The position numbers and the translations under genes are program-made. The notes under the pieces are model-generated. The model did no database searches and had not been told where the DNA came from. It was given only the letters and a program-made list of their open reading frames with translations. Below are positions 47,895 through 59,172 of a DNA stretch of 64,000 nt, piece after piece. Source of the stretch: Leptodontidium sp. MPI-SDFR-AT-0119. Lineage: Eukaryota; Ascomycota; Leotiomycetes; Helotiales; Leptodontidiaceae. The DNA lies in assembly GCA_020726505.1 (NCBI GenBank), contig JAHLEZ010000002.1, forward strand, positions 5,394,001 through 5,458,000. Direction: 5' to 3'. Every line of letters begins with the position of its first letter. Positions within the stretch are counted from its first letter, which is position 1.

Positions 47895-50793
47895 ATGTTC
47901 GTGTTCAAGCGCGGTATGTATTGCCTTTTCTCTTCCCTTTTTACAGCACACTTCTCCTGGAGTCTATGCTAATCCCTTCGCAGATGGTCGCAAGGAGCGT
48001 GTTCAGTTCGACAAGATCACAGCCCGAGTTTCTCGACTGTGTTACGGACTCGACGCTGAACATGTTGATGCCGCAGCAATCACCCAGAAGGTCATCTCGG
48101 GTGTCTACCAAGGTGTTACTACAGTTGAACTTGATAATCTGGTACGTTTCCACGTCTGCAACGCGTTCAATCGCGTCTTGTCCATCTACTAACTTTTCTG
48201 CCCCACAGGCTGCAGAGACTGCTGCGTACATGACCGTCACCCACCCCGACTATGCCATCCTCGCTGCACGCATTGCAGTTTCCAACCTCCACAAGCAGAC
48301 TAAGAAGCAGTTCTCAACTGTCATCTCCGACCTCTACCACTATGTGAACCCTCGAAATAAGAAGGCTTCCCCCATGATCAGCCAAGCAACATACGAATGT
48401 GTCATGAAGCACGAGGCCGAGCTCAACTCTGCCATTGTCTACGATCGGGACTTCAACTACCAATACTTCGGATTCAAGACTCTTGAGAGATCCTACCTTC
48501 TGCGCCTCGACGGCAAGATTGCAGAGCGCCCACAACATATGATTATGCGTGTAGCTGTTGGTATTCACGGCGAGGACATCGAGAGTGCTATCGAGACATA
48601 CAACTTGATGTCTAGCAAATACTTTACACACGCTTCTCCAACTCTCTTTGCTGCCGGTACCCCACAGGCACAACTCTCTTCCTGCTTTTTGATCGACATG
48701 AAGGAGGACAGCATTGACGGTATCTACGACACCCTCAAGACTTGTGCCATGATCTCCAAGAATGCTGGAGGTATTGGTCTCAACGTCCACAGAATTCGTG
48801 CCACTGGTGCTTACATTGCTGGTACAAACGGAAACTCCAATGGCATTGTTCCCATGCTGAGAGTATTCAACAACACTGCCAGATATGTTGACCAGGGTGG
48901 AAACAAGCGCCCAGGTGCTTTCGCCATCTACCTGGAACCATGGCACGCTGACGTCTTCGAGTTCCTCGATCTCCGAAAGAACCACGGAAAGGAAGAAGTT
49001 CGTGCTCGCGATCTCTTCTATGCTCTGTGGATCCCAGATCTCTTCATGAAGCGTGTTGAGAAGAACGGCAACTGGACATTGATGTGCCCCAACGAGTGCC
49101 CTGGTCTTGCTGATGTTTACGGTGACGAGTTCGAGGCTCTCTACGAGAAGTACGAGCAAGAAGGCAAGGGTCGCAAGACCATCAAGGCCCAGAAGCTTTG
49201 GTACTCCATCCTCGAAGCTCAAACTGAGACTGGAAACCCTTTCATGCTTTACAAGGATGCTTGCAACAGAAAGAGCAACCAAAAGAACCTTGGTACCATC
49301 CGCAGCTCCAATCTTTGCACCGAGATTGTCGAGTACTGTGCCCCTGATGAGGTCGCTGTTTGCAACTTGGCTTCTCTTGCCCTCCCAACCTATGTCAACC
49401 AAAATGATGGTAGCTACGACTTCCAAAAGCTCCATGAGGTCTGCCAGGTTGTCGTCAAGAACTTGAACAAGATCATCGATATCAACTACTACCCAGTTCC
49501 CGAGGCACGAAAGAGCAACTTCCGCCACAGACCCATTGCTGTTGGTGTCCAAGGTCTTGCTGATGTTTTCCTTGCTCTCCGTCTGCCATTTGAATCTCCT
49601 GAGGCCAAGCACCTGAACATCCAGATTTTCGAGACCATCTATCACGCTGCCCTCACTTCGTCTGTCGAGCTAGCCAAGCTCCATGGCACCTACGAGACAT
49701 ACGAAGGCTCCCCAGCTTCCCAAGGAGAGCTCCAATATGATATGTGGAAGGTCACACCCACTGATCTCTGGGACTGGGATTCTTTGAAGCAACAGATCAA
49801 GCAATACGGTCTCCGCAACAGTTTGCTCGTTGCTCCTATGCCAACTGCCAGCACCAGTCAAATTCTTGGCTTCAACGAGTGCTTTGAGCCATATACCTCC
49901 AACATCTACTCTCGTCGTGTGTTGGCCGGTGAATTCCAAGTTGTTAACCCCTGGTTGTTGAAGGATCTCGTCGACATGGGACTCTGGTCAGACAACATGA
50001 AGAACCGCATCATCGCTGATGGGGGTTCGATCCAAAACGTGCCCAACATCCCGGCCGATATCAAGGCTCTCTACAAGACTGTTTGGGAGATCTCGCAGCG
50101 CACTATCGTCCAGATGGCTGCTGACCGTGGTGCATTCATTGATCAGTCACAATCGATGAACATTCACATGAAAGACCCAACCATGGGCAAGATCACCAGT
50201 ATGCACTTCGCTGGCTGGAAGTTGGGTCTAAAGACTGGCATGTACTATCTCCGTACCATGGCTGCTTCCGCTCCTATTCAGTTCACCGTTGATCAAGAGG
50301 CTCTCCTTGTCGCTGACACCAATGTTGCTCGCGAGCGAATTGGAAAGAAGCGACCCTCAACGGGTTTCATCACCCAATCTCCTGGCCCACAGCCAATGTA
50401 CCGAAAGACATCACCCAGCAGTGCCCCAAACGGGGTTCCGACGCCGACGGCAACTCCGCCACCGGCGTCTGAGAACAAGAAGTTCACTCCAGCAGCTGTT
50501 ATCAAGACTCCAGCATTCAAGGCCGATGCACCTGAAGGCGATTCACCCAAGTCTCTTGCCACCGAGCCTGCCATTGCACCACCAAAGGAAGAGCAACTTC
50601 CCGAGCCTGCAAATCCAGTCAAGTCCCAAGAAGAGGATGTCAAAGGCGAGAGTGATGATAGAGAGCATGATATTTATGCCGAGGCTGCTCTGCAATGTAA
50701 TATGTTCTTCCCCGACAGTTGACAGTTGTGATAGCTAACAATCTTCCAGGTAGCATTGAGAACAGAGAGGAATGCATGATGTGCAGTGGTTAA
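47895..50793 (+). CDS. RNR1: Ribonucleoside-diphosphate reductase large subunit
   Basis: Four exons, 47895..47913, 47984..48141, 48209..50696, 50750..50793, 902 aa. The first exon (MFVFKR) splices into the ATP-cone regulatory domain ([19 protein letters not shown]). The catalytic barrel has QLSSCFLID (first redox Cys), NLCTEI (thiyl-radical Cys and catalytic Glu) and [10 protein letters not shown] (second redox Cys). The radical-transfer tyrosines lie in the C-terminal half of the barrel. After ~750 residues comes a disordered Pro/Ser/Glu-rich linker, then the last exon of 14 codons adding EECMMCSG with the swivelling Cys897/Cys900 pair. That tiny exon is easily missed: without it the frame ends at 50722 and the essential cysteines are lost. 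The enzyme makes deoxynucleotides together with the small subunit. Confidence 0.97.
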
Positions 50794-52219
50794 AGGGGTG
50801 TAGAAATTGTTGATGACAGATACATGGTTGGATGCTCACGTTTATGGTTTCTTTCTCTTTCATGGCGTTTGGTATTGATCATTGCCTTTGTATTCGTTTA
50901 CATGATGGGACTTGGGATAAGTAATATGCTTTCTTGCATGGATGAATGGATGGCCAGGATGGACCAGCTAGACTGGAAGGATAATTGACTTGTATGTTAT
51001 GTCGAATAAATAGTTATTGTAACTCGAGGAGTCCGTCGTAAGTGAGCGACAACAAACCTGCAATGGGAGAAAGAAAGGACTGTAGACAATTGTGTGGGAG
51101 ATCCATAGATGTGCTTCAGGATCCACGTGATTGCTGGGGAATCCTTCGTACCTGATTTCCCACTCGTATTCTATTCCATTCCATCCCAATCCCAACAGCC
51201 ACATCACCACCATCATCATCTTATATCATTCATCATCATCGGCCATTTCTCAATGTCAGACACATTCCTAGAGCGAAAGCGAAAACTACGCAGTATTCCG
51301 AAACCTTCAAGTGAATGGAGGAGAACTTACGATGGAGGAATGCCCAGCGACAGCTTTCACGTACATATCAGCTTCTAACTTAACAATCTAGGACTGAACA
51401 GTCCTTCCTTCCCGCTTGGGATGCACTCTGAGGCAGAAATCCAAAGTATCTCGACGACTGACAGCGGGAAGGTCGAGGCTGGAGGCGGAGGACCTTGGGC
51501 CAAAATACCTCTTTTGAGCTGGGCCTCTGCCATGGGATTGGCGACTGCCTCTTTCACAGAAACAAGCTTTTTCGCTCCCATGATCCAATGAATGCGCGTC
51601 CATGTTTGTACCATCTACCGAGAAGCAGCACAACACCGTGTTGAAGTACGAAGTTCTCTGTACTCTTCGTCGCTCAGCTGAAAGCCACCCACGGCTTCTC
51701 CCACGCAGCCATCCTTCAGCTGCGCCGTCAGCCCGCAATTCCATTCGCCAACTCGCGTGGCACGACGGTTTCCTCCTTTCCTGTACTCCTCCAGTGATTT
51801 CTTACCCTCATCAGCCACGAGGTTGGACTCGCAAGCTACAGACCAGATAGATGCCTGCCGCTGAGGTGTCGAGTCGGAGGCAGATTCAGCCTGGCTAGAT
51901 GAGAGGACCATGTGCGTGTCAGCCCATGGGTCCATCGGTGCTACCAATAAACAGGTCGATATCGCCTCCTTCGACCTGGCTCTTCGTTCTTTCTTTTCTG
52001 GTAAACTACCTTGGCATTCATTCGCGACTTTCGTTCAACCCCCAAGCATCACGATTTCAAATCTGGTTGGAGTGTTTGGTTGAAGTCTGTCTTTCGTTGA
52101 GAGTAGACAAGACCACAGCGAGCAGATGTTTGGAAGTTCTGCCCCAACTGGCGGCCTCACCGCGTTTTGAGAGTTGGTGTGCTACGATTTGAAGTGGGCA
52201 GATTTGACTAGTAGCCTGG
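50794..52219. other. Intergenic, with an interrupted minus-strand frame
   Basis: About 1.4 kb. On the minus strand, 51947-51375 is open for ~190 codons apart from one TAG at 51615-51617. The predicted sequence is hydrophilic and unrecognised, and I found no intron that removes the stop in frame. It may be a decayed gene or chance. CAT/ATC microsatellite near 51205-51240. Confidence 0.35.
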
Positions 52220-54282
52220 ATGGGCAAGATGTTAAGAGTGCTGGGTTTCTTCCTTTTGTTCGTGGGTCTTTCTCTCCAGCAGAAAGACCCCGTCAAAGAT
52301 TTCTGCAGGCGATTTGGGCATCAGACAGCTGTCATTGATCGGAAACTGTACATCGACGGCGGTTTCGTGGACTGGAACCCGATTTCTCAGAACAGAAACA
52401 ATTACACAAGTGAGTCCAGCATTAGGTGCCGGGTTCCTGCGTGAAAAGAAACGAACCAGCTTCTAATACTGCGAACTACAGATACATGGCTGGTATTTCA
52501 AGACCTCGATTCGAGTCCCCCTTCGATAGAAGTGCCACAATTGTATGCAAATTTGAGCAAGAATGCATCGATACCTAGCGTCAGTGGTGGGATTCTTTGG
52601 CAAGACGACGTCAACAAGAGATTTTACTTGTACGGAGGGGATTATTCGAACATCTCGCCAAACACCCCGAACCTTATTTCGTACGACGCCCTTCACGATG
52701 AATGGAACTCATTGGGACCACCAAACAAACCAATACAAAGCGTGTCCTATGGAGGTGGGGTTGCAATATCAGAGTTGGGACAAGGGTATGTGCTGGGTGG
52801 ATGGCTGAGCAACAATTCAGTCCCCGGATGGTCTGGCGGTCCCCTGGCGACGAACTCCTTGATCAAGTATGACATGAATATCAATGAATGGACGAACAAC
52901 ACTGGCCCCGCAGACTCGATTCCGAGAGCAGAAGGTGTGATGGTGTATGTACCGGCAAGTGATGATGGGCTCTTGGTATATTTTGGAGGGGTCACAGCGC
53001 CTTTCAACAACGACACGACACTCCCAGCCCCAATGTCTTTGATTCATTTGTATGATATTCGAAGTTCGAAATGGTACACTCAAACAGCCGTTGGAGATGT
53101 TCCATTGTCGAGAAGGAAGTTCTGTGCAGGCGTTGTCTGGGCTCCGGATCAATCTTCCTACAACATGTGAGTCTGGATATGTCAGAATCACAGAATCATG
53201 ACTGATAATTCTAGCTACCTTTATGGAGGCATGGGATTTGGTGCCAATGCAACTGGGTTCGACGATGTTTACATCCTCTCTATGCCGTCTTTTAAATGGA
53301 TACGATGGTGGGAGAGCTCTGACGGTGGCAAACCGCACCACTCCCTTTCGTGCAATGTCGTTGGTGGCGGCCAAATGCTCATCATTGGGGGAACATTTCC
53401 GTTAACAGACGATTGTGACAGTCCTGTCACATGGGGGACCCATAACCTGGATCTTGGGAAGAGAAGCGGTAAAATGTGGAATGATTACTCTCTGAATATC
53501 ACTTCATATGTCGTTCCTCCGGAAGTCATATCTGTGGTTGGAGGCTCGTATGTTTGCTAGACGTCCTCTAAATTCATAGGCTAACTTATCTCAGATCTCT
53601 GGGAGGTGCCACAGCTACTGCGCCGTCTGCTGGATTCGATAATGGTGATCTTGGAGTCTACTTCGCGCAGAAGGCATCGGTTGCCGTTCGATCTCCAACC
53701 CGAGCAATCCCGAATCCAACTTCCGCTCCTCCAAATACAGGATCGCCGAAGTTATCTACAGGCGCTATTGTTGGTATTGCCATTGGAGGTGCTTTAGTTC
53801 TCATTGCGTTACTCCTCGCAGGATGCTGCTTTGTTCGTCGACACAGAAAGAAGAATTCACAGCCTCCAGCTGCAGAAGTAGCATACAACCCGGCTCCCAC
53901 TTACTCCCAGACTCAGTTCACAGCACACAGCCCTCAAACACCCTATTCCGACCACGGACAACATACACAGACGCACCACTATCAATTATCAGCAAACGAG
54001 CCTCCAGCAGAACTTAGTGGCAACAACTATCAGCTGCACCAGGTGGATCCGAAAGCAAACATGATCCAGCAAGTTCACCACACACCTCACTACCCTCCCT
54101 CACCGCATCATATCTCACCTTCTCTGTCACCTCATCCGTCATTCATTGCAGGTACTGACTCGATTGGGACCAATTCACATACTCTTTATGGATCTCAAGT
54201 CTCACCCACTCCGACGTACTCCAGTCTAGGGAGAGGTACACGAAAACCTGTTCCCGCGAACCAGACTTACTACTCTCCATGA
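52220..54282 (+). CDS. Kelch-repeat single-pass membrane protein
   Basis: Four exons, 52220..52409, 52482..53166, 53215..53547, 53595..54282, 631 aa, introns of 72, 48 and 47 nt. A signal peptide (MGKMLRVLGFFLLFVGLSL) precedes an extracellular beta-propeller with six visible kelch Gly-Gly motifs: YIDGGFVDW, YLYGGDYSN, YVLGGWLSN, VYFGGVTAP, YLYGGMGFG and LIIGGTFPL. Many N-glycosylation sites are present. A single membrane helix (residues ~459-482, GAIVGIAIGGALVLI...) is followed by basic stop-transfer residues (RRHRKK) and a Pro/Ser/His/Gln-rich cytosolic tail of about 145 residues. This architecture is common in Pezizomycotina and is suspected of surface sensing or adhesion; ligands are unknown. 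The start was chosen for the signal peptide. Confidence 0.9.
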
Positions 54283-54767
54283 TGTGTTACGAATATAATT
54301 TTAGCGGGGATTCAATGGCGTTTGAATGGGATATTTAGGATGGATATCTTGTTAAAAGTAGAAGAGTGATAATAATGAATGTATCTCAACGCATCTAAAC
54401 CTCGTATTGTCTAGCCTGGGATTTTGATTGGACCATGTCAGTGCATTGATACCCCTGAAGTAATACACCCCGCCAGCAGCATTTGCCCTGACCGCTTCAC
54501 CTGGCTGTTTCAACTTTCAAATCAGCAAGTTTCGAGGCAGCCAGTAGAATTGATTTCTGACAGGAAATCTCTCGCTGTTGAACAATTGCCAAGCGTAAGA
54601 TTTCAAGGTTCCCCTGATAAAGCCCGTGATACAAGCCCAATCAAATAAGCCACGACTCTTGCTTACTTCCCGTCAGCTCAACCCCAGCCGCACCTCCAAC
54701 GTTCACGCCCTATCTTCCAATTTGACGTCAAGATCGTTCTTCTTTGCGAGAAAGCATCTTCCTCGCT
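54283..54767. other. P450 upstream region
   Basis: About 485 bases between the kelch gene and the P450 start. It carries a TGACGTCA palindrome 38 bases before the ATG and no gene. Confidence 0.4.
54723..54730. promoter_or_regulatory. CRE-like palindrome TGACGTCA before the P450
   Basis: Perfect bZIP palindrome ending 37 bases before the P450 ATG. It is close enough to be functional, or may lie in the leader. bZIP factors of the Atf1/Yap type often control fungal secondary-metabolite genes. Confidence 0.35.
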
Positions 54768-56469
54768 ATGAGCACTTACGTCTCGTTACTACTATGGCTC
54801 GCAGCCGCAGAGCTACTTCGCAGACTAATCCTCGCACTGAAGCTAGCCTTCACTGGCCCGCTGTCAAAGATTCCAGGACCGACTCTCTGGAAAATCACAT
54901 CACTGCCATGGATGATCGAGAACATCACTGGGAATTGCATGAACACTCTCCCGCAGCTTCTCGATAAATACGGAGATGTCATTCGTGTCGGTGAGTGTCT
55001 TGAGGAACCGAATCCAGTTGGCAGCACTAAAATCTAGGATAGGCCCCAAGGATATCATGTTCCGAGACAAGGCGTCCGTGCAGAAGATTTTGGTTGAGGA
55101 TGACTTGGTCAAGTCTCCTATCTACGAAGCAATCCGCCCGCATCCAAATGTCACGAGCCTCATCACTGAAACGGACAAGACTCTGTACAAGCAGAAGGTT
55201 TGATTAAAATCCCATATTGATGCCCACCGTGCTCACATCCCTCCCGTAGAGACGTCTTCTGTCGCCTGGATTTTCCATCAGCTACCTAAATGCTCTGGAA
55301 CCTCGTGTCAAAGAATGTGTCCAAGTGTTTGAAGATTGGTTGGACGCAGAATGCTCAAAAGGAAACGGGTACACCGTTGTAGACATGTCCAACATGATGG
55401 GCAACTTATCATTTGTGAGTGAACACCCCATACATATATGTCCACCAGCTCACAAGCTTAATAGGATATCATGTCTGCTACATCTTTTGGAGGTTCATTC
55501 AATCTCGTCGCCTCAAACGATAAGAAACTCAAGAACCTCTTCCTCGATCGCTTGAAGCGAGCAGCCATTGATGCCCAGTTTCCGATCATCAAGTACCTGC
55601 CTTTCGTGCCCCCTTCACAATCCGAGGAGTTCAACAATATGATTGATGACATTATTTCAAAACGCCGCGCTGAGAAGGGGCCTGTTAAGAAAGATCTTGT
55701 CCAGATATTTCTCGAGAGCAATGATGCCGACCCCATTGCCTTCTCCCATCTGCATATCCGCGAAGAGATGTCCTTGTTTATGATTGCTGGAAGCGATACA
55801 TCTGCTGTTACACTCACAAATACATATTTGCTCCTTCTCAACAACCCCGAGACACTTAAGAAACTTGTCACCGAAATCGACACCGCCTTCCCGTCTAAAT
55901 ATGATTCGATAACTTTCGCCAACACGCAAGACTTGCCATACTTGAACGCGTGTATCAATGAGAGTATGAGGCTACGCCCAATAGTAGTGGTTGGTAAGTA
56001 TCTGTTCTTCCTCAAATGAAGTTTTCTTTGCTGAATGTTCAGGTCTTGCAAGATACACGCAAGAAACTACAATGATTGGCAACTACGAGATTCCCCCAGA
56101 GGTAAGCACAGAGTCTCCTGCCATAAAGCCTTGCTGACTGTGCAGACAATTGTTTCGCCCGCAGTTGGTGCGATGATGAAAGACCCTCGTATATGGCCTG
56201 ATGCGGATACCTACGTGCCTGAGAGATGGCTCGGAAAATACAAAGGCGTTGATGTAGACCGCAAAGCCTTCTTGCCTTTCTCAGCAGGCTCAAGGAATTG
56301 CCCTGGTCAGCAGTTCGCCTTGAAAGAAATGCGTATCATTCTCTCGACCATTATTCGCAGGTACGAGATGAGTTTGATCCCAGGCCAGTCTCACGAGCAG
56401 CGTGTTCATACCGTTCCCTGGTTCCTCCAGGGGTACTATAAAGTAGGGTTGAAGCCGAGAGTAAATTGA
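54768..56469 (+). CDS. Cytochrome P450 monooxygenase
   Basis: Six exons: 54768..54990, 55043..55197, 55250..55414, 55465..55993, 56043..56101, 56146..56469; 484 aa. The N-terminal membrane anchor (MSTYVSLLLWLAAAELLRR) is followed by the proline hinge KIPGPTLW. The I-helix has AGSDTS, the K-helix ExxR reads ESMR, then VPERW, and the haem loop is FSAGSRNCPGQQF with Cys429 as ligand. All are intact, so the enzyme should be active, with an ER membrane anchor. The second intron uses an unusual GTTTGA donor. The second exon starts after a TAG in GATAG; the nearer TAG would create a stop. Substrate unknown. The sequence style resembles benzoate-hydroxylase/pisatin-demethylase-like P450s. Neighbours are a dead regulator gene and a secreted repeat protein. 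Confidence 0.93.
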
Positions 56470-56639
56470 GCAAATATAGGCAAGTATAGCTTGAAGTAAA
56501 ATATTATTTTTTACTTTCTATCTTAAAATCTAACTCTGCTCGGCAATACCACTTCTCGGATGTCTAGTATATCAATCGGACTCCTATATCTCCTTGGTGA
56601 CTTGTTGAATGCAAGACAAATCGTTCTAACTTGTCTAAT

Positions 56640-57300
56640 ACTATCTGTTTCTGATATTTCCACCTTTGAGATACATGCTAGCTTCCCAATCAAGTAATTC
56701 CATCACTTCTTGCACACAGCTAAGCAAGTCTCTAACACCTGTAATTCTAGCAACAGTACCCTCCTAAGCTATGCTAACATATGTGTTCTTAAATTTCCCA
56801 TTTATATCAATCCTTTTAGCGAATGTTGCAGAGATGTCGTCCGTCATCTTGAGGTGGGAAGGCTCCTAGAGGTACCAAAGCAAGGTATTGATTTCTCATT
56901 GCCTGCAGCTGTGGGAGAGTCCCAGAAGTCACTCTAAGAGATTCATCCTGATCGTTCTGTAGTGGTTCTATTCTGCACCCACCCAAACTCCCTTGTACAA
57001 AATGGATTTCCTTTGGCTCTCTGTTTTCAGACCTGCAGTCTTGTAGTGCAGAGACTTTTGGAATTCTCCATTGTGTCGTAGACGTGTGATACCGGATGTT
57101 CTTGTTCCCAATCGTTGAGTTCCTCGTCAATTTCTGTCTTTCTCGTGATTGATGTCAAGATTTGCGCCTTGGTCATGAGGTTGGTACTATTAGGACAGGC
57201 TCCAAGTATAGCCTCAGCGTCTGCTGTGAGGTCGATAACCTTCATCGGCATCTTTGTTTGCTCACCCACATCTCATCTGGTAACAGCGATAGCCAGTCGA
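56640..57300 (-). pseudogene. Decayed fungal-specific transcription factor (Fungal_trans_2-like C-terminus)
   Basis: Reading the minus strand from 57300 downwards gives KAQILTSITRKTEIDEELNDW, the usual helix of this domain. After one frame change near 57070 come VWVGAE*NHYRTIRMNLLE*LL and MTDDISATFAKRIDING, continuing through two further stops to about 56640. The W-N-x-Y-R-x-x-R core of fungal Zn2Cys6 regulators is recognisable, with stops standing where tryptophans belong. The DNA-binding N-terminus was not found; sequence up to ~57900 has open minus-strand fragments that may belong to it. The gene cannot make a full protein. It sits 3' of the P450, as a cluster-specific regulator might. Confidence 0.5.
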
Positions 57301-58323
57301 TAGAGCCATTTAGTGGATAGATTCGTCTGAGCAGCTCATACATCAAATTCGAATGTCAGCAGGCACTATTGCAAAGAAGCTGCCTTGGTTATCATAGATG
57401 TATGCAAGATTCTGAAGCCTTCTTGCCCAAATTGATTTCGTCTTGAACTGCTCAGAACCTCGAACCAGGAACAGCAATAATCCCAGTCCCAGATTGACTG
57501 ATTTGGTTTCTCGCCAGCTATTCTCTATTCAAGCAGGTTGGATACATACCAGAAATTGGAGTTGCCTCCAACCTCGTGGAAGTCAAATCGAAAACATGAC
57601 TCCGTCAGTGACTGCTAGTTCGGCGGAACTGACAGATCACACTTCACCTGCAAAGTTTGACAGTACTGGCGGCGCTTGGAGAAGCTTGGTGGTTTGGAAC
57701 CCTGTTGAGTTATCACATGAGAAGATATAGCAAGCTTTGAATTGAAGGGGATCTCGTCTATGCTCGTCTTTCTGTTTTGGGACCGTCCCTCTATATGTAG
57801 TCGATGCCAGCATCTCCGCAGTACGGGATAAAACTCCAGAAGATTCATGGGCCGCTGGCGAGATTTTCGGTAGTTCTATTTTGACATACATCTTGCATCT
57901 GCGAGTTTGTTCTAAGCAAGGCTGTCTTGCTAGGGACGGCCAACGAAAATTACCTTTCGAAAAAGACTCTCTAGTGGCTTCCCCTGACCTACTGTATCAA
58001 ACTAGGAAATTATCCGATTCGTATTGAATGAGGCAAGATTGCGACATGTCTCGTTGGGTGTGTTGCTTAGATAAAGCCAAAAAAAAGTCCCTCCTCCTCA
58101 ATTCGAATCTTTGAATAATCTGTAAGTGATGCCAAAACAACCAAAGTCGATGCCAGCGATTTCTTAGTTGTATATACTAAGCATTCGTTGCCGAATGAAT
58201 TAGGGTAAAAACGGTAGACCACAAATATATACACATGAGTTCAGATCCTAGCTAACGTTGGAGGTATACAAAAGACCTTGGCTCTCAGCGGCTTTTCATC
58301 TTTCAAATCCCGCTTCTACGCTT
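57301..58323. other. Stretch between the regulator relic and the repeat protein
   Basis: About 1 kb without an intact gene. Minus-strand fragments around 57615-57891 may be further remains of the dead regulator, but I cannot place them in its domain order. Confidence 0.35.
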
Positions 58324-59172
58324 CTACGCATCTTCCATCGCCGTCTCTGCATCAATCTCCTCCACGTCGCTTTCGCTCAAGGTATCAGATTCGCCGGCGT
58401 GAGCTGCGTCACTCTCAGCTTGAAGTTTGGCGGCATCCGCTTGTAGGTCTCGCTTCTCCGCATCCTCTGCGTCGATCTGTGCTTCCTCTTCAGGGGTCAA
58501 GTCTTCGCTTTCTCCGGAGTGAGCGGCGTCACTCTCCGCTTGAAGCTTCGCAGCCTCGAATTGGAGATCTCGCTTTTCGGCGTCTTCCGCGTCAATCTGA
58601 GCCTCTTCTTCGGGGGTGAGGTCGTCTGTCTCTCCTGAATGGGCCGCGTCGCTCTGTGCTTGAAGCTCAGCCGCTTCAGATTGGAGATCGCGTTTTTCTG
58701 CATCCTCCGCATCGATTTGGGCCTCTTCCTCTGGGGTCAGGTCCTCAGATTCTCCTTCGTGGGCGGCGTCGCTTTGGGCTTGGAGTTCAGCCGCATCCGA
58801 CTGAAGGTCCCGTTTGGCTGCGTCCTCCTCTGCAATCTCTTCATCGATTTCCGCCTCGTCTTCTTCTGTCAAGCCCCTCTTCTCCGCATCCTCTGCATCA
58901 ATTTGAGCCTCCTCTTCTGGCGTGAGATCTTCAACTTCTCCAGCATGGGCAGCATCAGATTCAGCTTGCAGAGCTGCAGCATCCGCTTGAAGATCCCGTG
59001 CGATGTTTGATGCCACGAGTGAAGCGAGATTGGTGCGTCCAGAGAGCATTTGAATGTCTCTCCCAACTGTTCCCATTGCAGCCTTGACGCCTTCGGTCAT
59101 CTGGATGGGAGCTGCGTGAAGTGTTGAAGTGAATGCGACCAGCGCAATTGAAAAGACCGATTGAGAACGCAT
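58324..59172 (-). CDS. Secreted repeat protein with Lys-Arg (Kex2) sites
   Basis: Single exon, 282 aa. Signal peptide MRSQSVFSIALVAFTSTLHA (1-20), then a ~40-residue leader. Five repeats of 40 residues follow (60-99, 122-161, 162-201, 202-241, 242-282), with an acidic spacer at 100-121. Each unit begins DLQ-x-(D/E)AA and ends EEEAQIDAEDAEKR, so all but the last stop at Lys-Arg, the Kex2 cleavage site (98-99, 120-121, 160-161, 200-201, 240-241). There is no cysteine and the protein is very acidic. Cleavage would release near-identical ~38-residue peptides. This is the architecture of fungal Kexin-processed repeat proteins, which include pheromone, repellent-peptide and cyclic-peptide precursors. 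The ATG at 59172 is chosen over one 17 codons upstream because it starts the signal peptide. Confidence 0.88.
   Translation of the reverse strand: MRSQSVFSIALVAFTSTLHAAPIQMTEGVKAAMGTVGRDIQMLSGRTNLASLVASNIARDLQADAAALQAESDAAHAGEVEDLTPEEEAQIDAEDAEKRGLTEEDEAEIDEEIAEEDAAKRDLQSDAAELQAQSDAAHEGESEDLTPEEEAQIDAEDAEKRDLQSEAAELQAQSDAAHSGETDDLTPEEEAQIDAEDAEKRDLQFEAAKLQAESDAAHSGESEDLTPEEEAQIDAEDAEKRDLQADAAKLQAESDAAHAGESDTLSESDVEEIDAETAMEDA

Noticed and set aside
48314..49645. 443-codon minus-strand frame opposite RNR1
   Set aside because: Antisense shadow of a highly biased, highly expressed gene.
47840..50722. RNR1 as one long open frame
   Set aside because: It includes two introns at the 5' end and misses the C-terminal cysteine exon; spliced exons match the family.
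51375..51947. Minus-strand gene
   Set aside because: One in-frame stop and no intron that removes it while keeping frame; left as a note in the intergenic entry.
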